Assembly (NCBI GenBank): GCA_016937575.1
Contig: JAFHKN010000002.1
Span: 1,116,001 to 1,180,000 of the forward strand
Direction of reading: 5' to 3'
Source: Roseomonas aeriglobus
GTDB taxonomy: Bacteria > Pseudomonadota > Alphaproteobacteria > Sphingomonadales > Sphingomonadaceae
DNA: 64,000 nt
The position numbers were made by a program, and so were the translations under genes. Of the stretch, positions 8,032 through 16,219 are shown piece by piece; within the stretch, counting starts at the first letter, position 1; each line of letters begins with the position of its first letter. The notes below the pieces were generated by a model. It was given only the letters and a program-made list of their open reading frames with translations. It ran no database searches and was not told the DNA's origin.

Positions 8032-9789
8032 ATGGCTAACAACTTGAAACCGCATGGCGGCGAACACGCGCTCGCCGAAATCCGCCCGCCGCGCTTCGCC
8101 GCGTGGCTGGCCGAACCGATGCTGCGCAACAAGAGCGTCTACATCAAGGTCGCGCTGGCGGCGGCGATGATCAACCTGTTCGGGCTGGTCGTGTCGTTGT
8201 TCACCATGACCGTGTACGACCGCGTCGTGCCGAACATGGCGCTGGATTCGCTGACCGCGCTGACGATCGGCATCGCCATCGTCCTCGTCTTCGACTTCGC
8301 GCTGCGCATCCTGCGCGCCTATTTCGTCGACATCGCGGGCGCGGACATCGACCGCGAAGTCGGTGGCAACGTGTTCGACCGACTGATGCGCATTCGCCTG
8401 GATATGAAGCGTGGATCGACCGGCGCGCTGGCGGGCATGATGCGCGAGCTGGAAACGCTGCGCGATTTCTTCGCTTCCGCCTCAATGACGGCGTTGGTCG
8501 ACGTGCCGTTCATCATCGTCACGCTGGTCTTCATCGCGATCATCGGCGGCTGGCTGGTCCTGGTGCCGCTGCTGGTCGTGCCGCTGATCGTCGGGGCGGG
8601 GTACTTTACCCGGCCGGCGCTCGACCGTCTGTCGGCGCGATCGATGAACGAAGGGCTGTTGAAGCAGTCGGTCCTGGTCGAATCGATCGGCAGCCTGGAA
8701 ATGGTCAAGACGTCGAACGCCGCGCCGCTGTTGCGCCGTCGCTGGCTGAAGGCGATCGACGAACATGCCGACAGCTCGCTTCGCGCGCGGCTCGTGTCCA
8801 ACGTTGCGATCACGATCGCGTCGTCGGGCAATTCGATCGCCTATATCGGCGTGGTCGTCGCGGGCGTGTTCATGATCGCCGATCGCGACCTGACGACGGG
8901 TGGACTGGTCGCCTGCTCGATTCTGTCGGGCCGCGCGGTGCAGCCGCTTGCGACGATCGCGCAACTTCTGTCGCGCCTGTCGGCGACGCGGACCGCCTAT
9001 GCGCAGCTGAACGGAATGATGCAGGCGCCGTCGGAAGGGCCGATCGGCAGCGCCGGCCTGCAGCCCGCGCGCCTGTCGGGCAAGATCGAGTTTCGCAACG
9101 TCGCCTTCAAATATCCGGGGGCGCCGGAGCGCACGCTCGACGGGATCAGCTTCACGGTCGAGCCGGGTCAGAAGGTCGCACTGCTCGGCCGAGTCGGTTC
9201 GGGCAAGTCGACTCTGCTGCGCTTGCTCGTCGGCCTCTACGAGCCCGAAGAGGGCGTCATCCTGCTCGACGGCACCGACACGCGCCAGTTCGATCCGATC
9301 GCGCTGCGCAACCAGATCGGCATGGCCATTCAGGAACCGGTGTTGCTGTCAGGGTCGGTGCGCGAGAACATCCTGCTCGATCGGCCGGGCTTCGGCGACG
9401 AGGAGATGCTGCGGGTTTCCAAGCTGTCGGGAAGCCATAGCTTCATGGGCCAGATCACCAACGGCTACGACCTGAAGCTGGCCGATCGCGGCGAGGGGCT
9501 GTCGGGTGGCCAGCGCCAGTCGATCACGATCGCTCGCGCGCTGGTCGGCAACCCGCCGATCTTGCTGTTCGACGAACCGACGAGTTCGATGGACGCGCAA
9601 ACCGAAAACGGCCTGATCGATCGGCTGGCGGAGGAGATGAAGGGACGGACGATGATTCTCGTCTCGCACCGCAATGCGTTGCTGCGCCTGGTCGACCGCA
9701 TCATCATCGTCGAGGCCGGCAAGATCGCGCACGATGGCCCGCGCGACCAAGTGCTCGCTGCCCTGCAGCGCCCACGCGCCGCCGCCTGA
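8032..9789 (+). CDS. Type I secretion permease/ATPase (first T1SS)
   Basis: A 585-aa inner-membrane ABC exporter. The N-terminal ~320 residues hold six predicted membrane helices (IKVALAAAMINLFGLVVSLF, LTIGIAIVLVFDFALRILRA and others). The nucleotide-binding domain has Walker A LLGRVGSGKSTLL (~385), signature LSGGQRQSITIARAL (~490), Walker B PPILLFDEPTS (~508) and the H-loop LVSHR. There is no N-terminal C39-type domain, unlike the second ABC gene here. It resembles exporters of RTX adhesins and proteases. It energises transfer of an unfolded substrate through the HlyD-TolC conduit encoded on either side. Confidence 0.92.
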   Translation: MANNLKPHGGEHALAEIRPPRFAAWLAEPMLRNKSVYIKVALAAAMINLFGLVVSLFTMTVYDRVVPNMALDSLTALTIGIAIVLVFDFALRILRAYFVDIAGADIDREVGGNVFDRLMRIRLDMKRGSTGALAGMMRELETLRDFFASASMTALVDVPFIIVTLVFIAIIGGWLVLVPLLVVPLIVGAGYFTRPALDRLSARSMNEGLLKQSVLVESIGSLEMVKTSNAAPLLRRRWLKAIDEHADSSLRARLVSNVAITIASSGNSIAYIGVVVAGVFMIADRDLTTGGLVACSILSGRAVQPLATIAQLLSRLSATRTAYAQLNGMMQAPSEGPIGSAGLQPARLSGKIEFRNVAFKYPGAPERTLDGISFTVEPGQKVALLGRVGSGKSTLLRLLVGLYEPEEGVILLDGTDTRQFDPIALRNQIGMAIQEPVLLSGSVRENILLDRPGFGDEEMLRVSKLSGSHSFMGQITNGYDLKLADRGEGLSGGQRQSITIARALVGNPPILLFDEPTSSMDAQTENGLIDRLAEEMKGRTMILVSHRNALLRLVDRIIIVEAGKIAHDGPRDQVLAALQRPRAAA

Positions 9790-9814
9790 CCCAATTCGTC
9801 CGAGTATCGCTTTC

Positions 9815-11140
9815 ATGAGCACCGACATCATCGCCGCGCCCGAGCATCACATCGAGGACATGGCGACGCGCATCAAGCCGCGCACCGCGTCCAACATGCT
9901 GTTGTGGGGCATTGTCGCCTTCTTCGTCATCGCCGTCCTGTGGGCGACGCTGTTCACCGTCGATCGCACCGTCCACGCCGCGGGCCGGGTCGTGCCGGGA
10001 TCGCGGATGCAGGTGGTCGCCAATCTGGAAGGCGGCATCGTCAGCCAGATCCTGGTGAAGACCGGCGACATGGTGAAAAAGGGCCAGCCGCTGATCCGGC
10101 TCGATCGCACGTTGATCGGGTCTGAGCTCGGCGCCGGCGAGTCGCAGGCAAACGCGCTGGCGGCCAAGATCGCGCGGCTCGAAGGGCAGATCCAAGGACA
10201 TTCCCCGCGCTATCCGTCGCCGGCGGGCAACCCCAATCTGGCGCAGCAGATCGAAGTTGAGAAGGCGCTGTACGCATCGTCCATGGCCGATCTGGCAAGC
10301 GCGAGCAGCGCCGCTAATGCGCGGATCGTGCAGAGCCAACGGGCTGTAGCCGAGGCGCAATCGAGCCTGGAGGCCCGTCGTTCGGCGCGCGATGCGTATC
10401 AGCAGCAGCTGACCCTGATCCGTCCGCTGGTCGATCGCGGGATCGAGCCCAGGATGACGCTGGTCCAGCTGGAAAACAATCTGAACATATCATCGGCCGA
10501 CGTCGCAACCGCGCAGGCTGCGGTCGCACGTGCGCAGGCCGGCGTAGCCGAGGCGCAGTCGGCGCTGTCGCAGATCCGGCAGGATTGGCGGACCAAGGCG
10601 GCAACCGAGCTGACCGCCGCGCAGGCCGAATTTGCCGCACGCCGCACCGCGCTGCCGGGTCTCGCCGATCGCGCACGCCGTACGACGATCGTGGCGCCGA
10701 TGGACGGCCGGATCAACCGCGTGGCCGTATCGACCGTGGGCGGCGTCATCGCGCCCGGCGCCCCGGTGGTCGAGCTCGTGCCGAGCAACGATACGCTGGT
10801 GGTCGAAGCGATGGTGAACCCGAAGGACATCGCCAGCATCCGCATCGGCCAGCCGGCCCGCCTGAATATCTCGGCGTATGAGTCCGCCGTCTATGGCGCA
10901 ATGGACGGTTCGGTCATTACCATCTCGCCCGACGCGACGCTGGACGAGCGGACCGGCGAGAGCCACTATACGGTCAAGGTCGAGGCTAAGGCCGGCTCGC
11001 TCAAGGACAAGGATGGCCGGGCGTTGCCGATCGGCCCGGGGATGACGGTCGACGTCAACCTGCTGGGCGACAAGCGGTCGATCATGAGCTACCTGTTCAC
11101 GCCGATCACCCGCCTGTCCGAGCGGGCGCTGCGGGAGTGA
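9815..11140 (+). CDS. HlyD family periplasmic adaptor (first T1SS)
   Basis: A 441-aa membrane-fusion protein from ATG 9815; the longer upstream frame overlaps the ABC gene and is not needed. One N-terminal membrane segment (NMLLWGIVAFFVIAVLWATL, residues ~28-47) is followed by a split biotinyl-lipoyl domain (VVANLEGGIVSQILVKTGDM ... TIVAPMDGRINRVAVSTVGG) interrupted by a long alpha-helical hairpin, then the beta-barrel and the conserved end GPGMTVDVNLLGDKRSIMSY. It links the ABC exporter to TolC across the periplasm. The next gene begins at 11143, 3 bases from its stop. Confidence 0.92.
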   Translation: MSTDIIAAPEHHIEDMATRIKPRTASNMLLWGIVAFFVIAVLWATLFTVDRTVHAAGRVVPGSRMQVVANLEGGIVSQILVKTGDMVKKGQPLIRLDRTLIGSELGAGESQANALAAKIARLEGQIQGHSPRYPSPAGNPNLAQQIEVEKALYASSMADLASASSAANARIVQSQRAVAEAQSSLEARRSARDAYQQQLTLIRPLVDRGIEPRMTLVQLENNLNISSADVATAQAAVARAQAGVAEAQSALSQIRQDWRTKAATELTAAQAEFAARRTALPGLADRARRTTIVAPMDGRINRVAVSTVGGVIAPGAPVVELVPSNDTLVVEAMVNPKDIASIRIGQPARLNISAYESAVYGAMDGSVITISPDATLDERTGESHYTVKVEAKAGSLKDKDGRALPIGPGMTVDVNLLGDKRSIMSYLFTPITRLSERALRE

Positions 11141-11142
11141 CG

Positions 11143-12462
11143 ATGGCTCGAGTGACCGGTGCGTTGGCACTGGCGGTGCTGCTGGGGAGCGCCGCCGGAG
11201 CCCAGACGGGCGTACAGGGCCCGCCGGACGTCACGCGCGCCCGCGAGCCGGAGGCTGTCCGGCCGCCGGCGATCCCGCCCGCCCTGTTCCAGGCGGTCGA
11301 GGATGCGACCGAAAACTATCCCTCGATCCGGGCGACGCGCAGCCTGGTGACCGCCGCGCGCAACGACGTGCGGGCGGCCAAGAACCTGCGGTTGCCCAGC
11401 GTCGGCGTCCAGGGCGTCACCGTCGGCACTGGTGGTGGGCTCGGTAGCCAGCTGGTCGTCGATCAGCCAATCTACACCTTCGGTCGGCTCGGCGCGCAGA
11501 TCGACCGTGCCAAGGCGCAGGAAATGGTCCGCGCGGCGCAGGTCGACGAAACCGTGATGAACGTCGCGCTCGACACCGTGACCGCGTATTTCGACATCGC
11601 GCGGATGGCAAAGCGGGAGGCGATCCTGACAGCGAGCCTGGAGGAGCACCGGATGCTCCTGGACTCGATCGGCCGGCGGGTCGAGCAGGAGGTCAGCGCC
11701 CGTTCCGACCTGGAACTCGCCCGGTCCCGCGTCGCTCAACTCGAACAGGATCTGGCGCTGACGGTGGCGCAGCGTCAGGCGACGACCGCACGGCTGTATC
11801 AGCTGGTCGGTGACGCCGCATATAATGCCGGGAACGTACCGACCTACGACCCGGCGATCCATCATCCCGACCCGACCGGCGCGGCGGACCAGGCGGTCGC
11901 CTGTTCGCCGGCTCGCGACCGACTGAGCGCGCAGACGCTCGTCGCCAAGGCCGAGACCAAGCAGGCGCGGCGGTCCTTCTGGCCGCAGCTGTCGGCGCAA
12001 TACAGCTATAACAACATCATCGGCTCGCGCGCCGGGCTGGCGGTGACCGCCCAGACGACCGGCGGCCTGTCGAACCTGGCGGCCGCCGATGCCGCCAAGG
12101 CGCGGGAGACGTCGACCGAGCTCGACGTGCAGACCGCCGAGCGGGAGCTGCGCGAACGCGTTGCCAACGATCTGGTCGAGAATGCCGCGGCCCGCGGTCG
12201 GATCGCGTCGAGCACCAGCGCGGCCGGATCGGCCGAAAACGTGACCGAAAGCTTCAAACGACAGTTCATTGCCGGTCGCCGGACGTGGCTCGATGTGATG
12301 AACGCGACGCGCGAGGCGACCAGTGCCGAGCTGGGATCGTCGGACGCCGAATTTTCCGCGATGGCCTCTGCCGCGCGGATCCTGCTGCGGACCTGCCGGT
12401 GGCAGCCGCAGCCGCGATTGGGCCGCGCGCCCGCAGATGTGCAGGCGGGGACCGCGCAATGA
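11143..12462 (+). CDS. TolC family outer-membrane protein (second T1SS)
   Basis: A 439-aa TolC/LapE-like protein starting at ATG 11143. A short signal peptide ends around residue 21 (GSAAGAQ). The outer-membrane efflux domain contains NYPSIRATRSLVTAARNDVR, VVDQPIYTFGRLGAQIDRAK and, near the end, FKRQFIAGRRTWLDVMNATR, a common TolC signature. It is shorter than the first TolC in this operon and not closely similar to it, so it belongs to a different subgroup and is not a recent duplicate. Its stop overlaps the second ABC gene start (ATGA). Confidence 0.9.
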   Translation: MARVTGALALAVLLGSAAGAQTGVQGPPDVTRAREPEAVRPPAIPPALFQAVEDATENYPSIRATRSLVTAARNDVRAAKNLRLPSVGVQGVTVGTGGGLGSQLVVDQPIYTFGRLGAQIDRAKAQEMVRAAQVDETVMNVALDTVTAYFDIARMAKREAILTASLEEHRMLLDSIGRRVEQEVSARSDLELARSRVAQLEQDLALTVAQRQATTARLYQLVGDAAYNAGNVPTYDPAIHHPDPTGAADQAVACSPARDRLSAQTLVAKAETKQARRSFWPQLSAQYSYNNIIGSRAGLAVTAQTTGGLSNLAAADAAKARETSTELDVQTAERELRERVANDLVENAAARGRIASSTSAAGSAENVTESFKRQFIAGRRTWLDVMNATREATSAELGSSDAEFSAMASAARILLRTCRWQPQPRLGRAPADVQAGTAQ

Positions 12463-14594
12463 GTGAACGACTGACCGACATCGTTGCGGATCTCGCACGG
12501 GCCACCGCGACCGACCTCGCTCCGCATTGGCGCGACCGGGTAAGCGACACCGCCGACGATCGCGACGCCTTGGCGCGGCTGTGCGCCGATCTCGGCTGGC
12601 AGGCGCCGCAGCAATTGCCGCGGCGTCCGCGCGCCCATCAATTGCCCGCGCTCGTCTACAGCGATGAAACGGGCTGGGCGATCGCGGAGGAGTGGGAAGG
12701 GCCGGACCTGCTGCGCGTGCGTGTCGGTCACGCATCGGAGCTTCGCCCGCATGATGGCGCGATGCGGTTCTTCCGCGTGCTGTTTCCCGACGCTGCGCGC
12801 GCCGGCGAACGCTTGTCCGCGTCAAAGATCTTTCGCGATGCGCTGATCCGTCGTCGAGGCGCGATCGCGACGGCCTTGGTCGCGACGATCGTCGTCAACA
12901 TCATCGCGCTGGTGACGTCGCTCTATTCGATGCAGGTCTATGACCGGGTCATCCCGCGCGCCGGCTTTTCCACCCTCTGGGTACTGACCGTCGGCGTACT
13001 GATTGCGCTGGCGCTCGATTTTCTGCTGCGGACCGTGCGCACCCTGCTGATGGATCGCGAAGCGGCGGACATCGACCTTGAGGTCTCCGAATATTTCTTC
13101 GCTCGTGCGCAAGCCGTTCGGCTGGATGCGCGCCCAGGCGGGGTCGGGACGATGGCGGCGCAGCTGCGCAGCATGGACCAGGTGCGCTCGCTCTACTCGT
13201 CGGCGTCGCTGTTTCTGCTGGCGGATTTTCCCTTCGCGATCTTCTTCCTGTTCGTCATCTGGGCGCTCGGGGGGATCATCGTCCTGGTGCCGCTCATCGC
13301 CTTTCCGCTGTCACTCGGGCTCGCAGCGCTGCTGGCGCGGCTGATCCGCGACGCGACCGACCGCGCACAGGTAACCGGCAACCGTAAGAACGGCCTGCTC
13401 GTCGAGATGCTCGACAGTGCGGAGACGGTTAAGGCCAACCGTGGCGGCTGGTTCATGCTCAGCCGCTGGAACGCGCTGATCGAAGCCGTGATCGGCGACG
13501 AGGAGCCGGTCCGCAAATGGTCGTCGATCGCAGGATCGGTGTTCAGTACCGTCCAGCAAGTCGCCTATATCGCGCTCGTCGCCTTCGGGGCGATCGAAGT
13601 CGCGCGCGGACGCATGACGATGGGTGCGCTGATCGCGGCAACGATCGTCGCCGGCCGCGTCAATGGGCCGCTGATGGCGCAGCTGCCGTCGATGATCGTC
13701 CAGTGGGGCTATGCCCGCGCTTCGCTGCGCGCGCTCGATACCATCCTCGCGATGCCGGCCGACGGCCAGCTTGGGGCAACGGCGCTGCGGCCCGATGCGC
13801 TGAAGGGGGCGCTGCGACTCGAACGCGTCGAGTTCGCCTATCCGGGGACGAAGGACGGGTTGCAGATTCCTGTGCTCGATATCCGCCCCGGCGAACGCGT
13901 CGGGCTGATCGGCGGGATCGGCTCGGGCAAGACGACTCTGCTCCGGATCATGGCCGGTCTCTACGCACCGATGCGCGGCATCGTGACGCTCGACGGGCTC
14001 GACATGGGGCGCATCGCGGAGAGCGTGCTGCGTCGCGATGTCGGTTATCTGCCGCAAGAATTCCGGCTGGTGAACGGCACTTTGCGGGAGAATCTGCTGA
14101 TGGGGCTGAGCGATCCCGGCGATCAGGTCGTGCTGCAGGCCGCCGTGACGACGGGGCTGATCCACCTGATTGCCGCGCATCCGCTCGGACTCGATCTGCC
14201 GATTTCGGAAGGGGGCCGGGGCCTGTCGGGCGGCCAGCGCACGTTGACCGGGCTCACGCGCCTTCTTCTCGCCAATCCCAAGCTGTGGCTCCTCGACGAG
14301 CCGACGTCGAACCTCGACATGGGGACCGAGGCCGCGGTGATGAACGCGCTCACCCGACGCCTCGATGCCGAAAGCACGATGGTGCTCGTCACGCATAAGG
14401 TCGCGCTGCTGCAGATGTGCACGCGGACGATCGTGATGGCCAACGGGCGGATCACGCACGACGGACCGACCCAGGCGGTGCTCAACGACCTGCAGCGCCA
14501 GGGCGTGGCGCAGATGAAGACGGCGGCCCAGGCGGCGGCGGAAGAGGCTGCTGCGGCCAACGCGGCGGCGGCGAATATGAGCGGAGCGGCGTAA
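12459..14594 (+). CDS. Type I secretion permease/ATPase with N-terminal C39-like domain (second T1SS)
   Basis: A 711-aa ABC exporter (LapB/LssB type). Residues ~1-115 form a C39-peptidase-like domain that lacks the catalytic Cys and His, as in exporters of adhesins and RTX proteins that are not cleaved on export. Membrane helices follow (~130-400), then the ATPase: Walker A LIGGIGSGKTTLL (~490), signature LSGGQRTLTGLTRLLL (~589) and Walker B LWLLDEPTSNLD (~610). The last ~25 residues are an unusual Ala/Glu-rich tail (AAQAAAEEAAAANAAAA). It overlaps tolC by ATGA and is 3 bases from the next hlyD. Confidence 0.92.
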   Translation: MSERLTDIVADLARATATDLAPHWRDRVSDTADDRDALARLCADLGWQAPQQLPRRPRAHQLPALVYSDETGWAIAEEWEGPDLLRVRVGHASELRPHDGAMRFFRVLFPDAARAGERLSASKIFRDALIRRRGAIATALVATIVVNIIALVTSLYSMQVYDRVIPRAGFSTLWVLTVGVLIALALDFLLRTVRTLLMDREAADIDLEVSEYFFARAQAVRLDARPGGVGTMAAQLRSMDQVRSLYSSASLFLLADFPFAIFFLFVIWALGGIIVLVPLIAFPLSLGLAALLARLIRDATDRAQVTGNRKNGLLVEMLDSAETVKANRGGWFMLSRWNALIEAVIGDEEPVRKWSSIAGSVFSTVQQVAYIALVAFGAIEVARGRMTMGALIAATIVAGRVNGPLMAQLPSMIVQWGYARASLRALDTILAMPADGQLGATALRPDALKGALRLERVEFAYPGTKDGLQIPVLDIRPGERVGLIGGIGSGKTTLLRIMAGLYAPMRGIVTLDGLDMGRIAESVLRRDVGYLPQEFRLVNGTLRENLLMGLSDPGDQVVLQAAVTTGLIHLIAAHPLGLDLPISEGGRGLSGGQRTLTGLTRLLLANPKLWLLDEPTSNLDMGTEAAVMNALTRRLDAESTMVLVTHKVALLQMCTRTIVMANGRITHDGPTQAVLNDLQRQGVAQMKTAAQAAAEEAAAANAAAANMSGAA

Positions 14595-14597
14595 GCG

Positions 14598-15761
14598 ATG
14601 TCCCTGTCCAAGCCCCGTCCCGCGGCGATCATCGTCGTTCTGACCAGTCTGTTCGTCTTCGGCTTCATCGCCTGGTCACTTTGGGCCAAATTGGACCAGA
14701 TTACCCGAGCGCCGGGTGTCGTCATTCCCTCGGGGCGCGTGCAGCTGATCCAGTCGACCAACGGCGGCGAGATCGCCAAGATTCTCGTGCGCGAAGGTGA
14801 CAAGGTTCGCCGTGGGCAGCTGTTGATGACGCTGAACCCGACTCAGGTGACCGCCGGAGTCGATGAAACCCGCGCCCGCGTTGCCGCGCTGAAGAGCACG
14901 CGTGCGCGGGTCGAGGCCGAGCTCTTCGGACGCGCGCTCAATTTTCCGTCCGATACCGCTGCTTTTCCTGCCTTTGTCGCAAATGAACGAGCGCTCTACG
15001 CCAAGCGTCGCAATGCTCTTGCCCAGCAGATGGCGGCGCTCGACCGGATGGAAGGTTTGTCGAAGCAGGAATTAGCGCTCAACTACCCGCTCGTGAAATC
15101 AGGCGACGTCAGCCGGTCCGAGGTCTTGCGCATGGAACGTGCGGTCAGCGACATCGGCGGCCAGCGGGTCAACATCCAGAATAAGTATATCCAGGACTTA
15201 CAAGCCGAATATGCCAAGGTGAACGAGGAATTGGTCACCGCGGAACAGCAGCTGATCCAACGCGGCGAGGTCCTCAATGCGACCGAATTGCGCTCGCCGG
15301 TCGATGGGATCGTCAAGAACGTTCGGCTGACGACCGTGGGCGGCGTCCTGCGTCCTGGGGACGAGGCGATGCAGATCGTTCCGACCGGTGACGCCTTGCT
15401 CGTAGAAGCAAAGATTCCGCCGCAAGATATTGCTTTCATTCGGAACGGCCAGTCTGCGTCGGTACGGTTCGACGCCTATGACAGCTCGATCTACGGGGTC
15501 GGGGCGGGGCGCGTGACCTATATCAGCCCCGACACTCTCAGCGAGCCGGCATCGACGCCCGGCGGCCCGAGCCAGGTCTATTATCGCGTGCACCTGTCGG
15601 TCGATACGCGCGGTATGCGGGTCCCCAACCCCGGTGACCGCATCGAGCTGCAGCCTGGCATGACCGCCACCGCCGAAATCAAGACCGGCGAGCATACCGT
15701 CTTCCGCTATCTGACGAAGCCGCTGCTGAAGACTGTCTCGGAATCGATGGGGGAGCGGTAA
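14598..15761 (+). CDS. HlyD family periplasmic adaptor (second T1SS)
   Basis: A 387-aa LapC-like adaptor. A single N-terminal membrane segment (IIVVLTSLFVFGFIAWSLWA, ~11-30) precedes a lipoyl half-motif (STNGGEIAKILVREGDKVRR), a long coiled region, the second half (RSPVDGIVKNVRLTTVGGVL) and the conserved end (LQPGMTATAEIKTGEHTVF). It completes a second full TolC-ABC-HlyD set in the same operon. The six genes run with gaps of 3, 25, 2, overlap and 3 bases, so they are almost surely one transcript. A GC-rich hairpin follows within 30 bases. Confidence 0.92.
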   Translation: MSLSKPRPAAIIVVLTSLFVFGFIAWSLWAKLDQITRAPGVVIPSGRVQLIQSTNGGEIAKILVREGDKVRRGQLLMTLNPTQVTAGVDETRARVAALKSTRARVEAELFGRALNFPSDTAAFPAFVANERALYAKRRNALAQQMAALDRMEGLSKQELALNYPLVKSGDVSRSEVLRMERAVSDIGGQRVNIQNKYIQDLQAEYAKVNEELVTAEQQLIQRGEVLNATELRSPVDGIVKNVRLTTVGGVLRPGDEAMQIVPTGDALLVEAKIPPQDIAFIRNGQSASVRFDAYDSSIYGVGAGRVTYISPDTLSEPASTPGGPSQVYYRVHLSVDTRGMRVPNPGDRIELQPGMTATAEIKTGEHTVFRYLTKPLLKTVSESMGER

Positions 15762-16219
15762 CGCGCCGTTCGGCTGACACACCGTGCGAGGGGGGCGAAT
15801 CAGTCCGGGCGACGCCTCCCCCGACATTTGACTGCCTCTTTTCGGTCCGCGACCGCACCGGCCATGCCTAAGCGTTGAATCTCGGGCGCTTTTCCGTTGC
15901 GCAATGCAACGCGTCGCCCCGATCTCGGAAAGCTATTGGTAAGCAACTCTCCCTACCGGTGCCTCGTGCGGCGCAACCGGAAGTCGACGCGAATCCTCAA
16001 ACCGATAATCGGCGCGCCGCGTAAGTTTCGACGATACCGTCATCGTGTGATTGCAATTGCGACGAATGGCCGATCGTAACCACAAGAATCCGCTGTTTTC
16101 CTGCCGATTTAGGGAACATTCGCCGCTTGCAATCACTTTGCATTTCGGCCAATCATGCGAGCCACATAGGGTTAGGGCGCGCTGCGCGTCCGTTTCTTTG
16201 CGTCCATAAGGGGGTGTCA
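15762..16219. other. Intergenic region upstream of the two surface-protein genes
   Basis: This 458-base gap holds the hairpin at 15789-15822 and presumably the promoter for the cadherin-repeat gene. A strong AAGGGGG ribosome site lies just before ATG 16220. Base composition is visibly less GC-rich than the flanking genes. I see no credible small gene; a 60-aa Arg-rich frame at 15897 looks spurious. Confidence 0.5.
15789..15822 (+). terminator. Hairpin after the double T1SS operon
   Basis: An 8-bp stem with one G-T wobble (GGGGGGCG 15790-15797 with CGCCTCCC 15813-15820) lies 28 bases after the hlyD stop. There is no clear T-run, so it may be a partial terminator, an mRNA-stabilising hairpin or a processing site. 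Confidence 0.45.
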
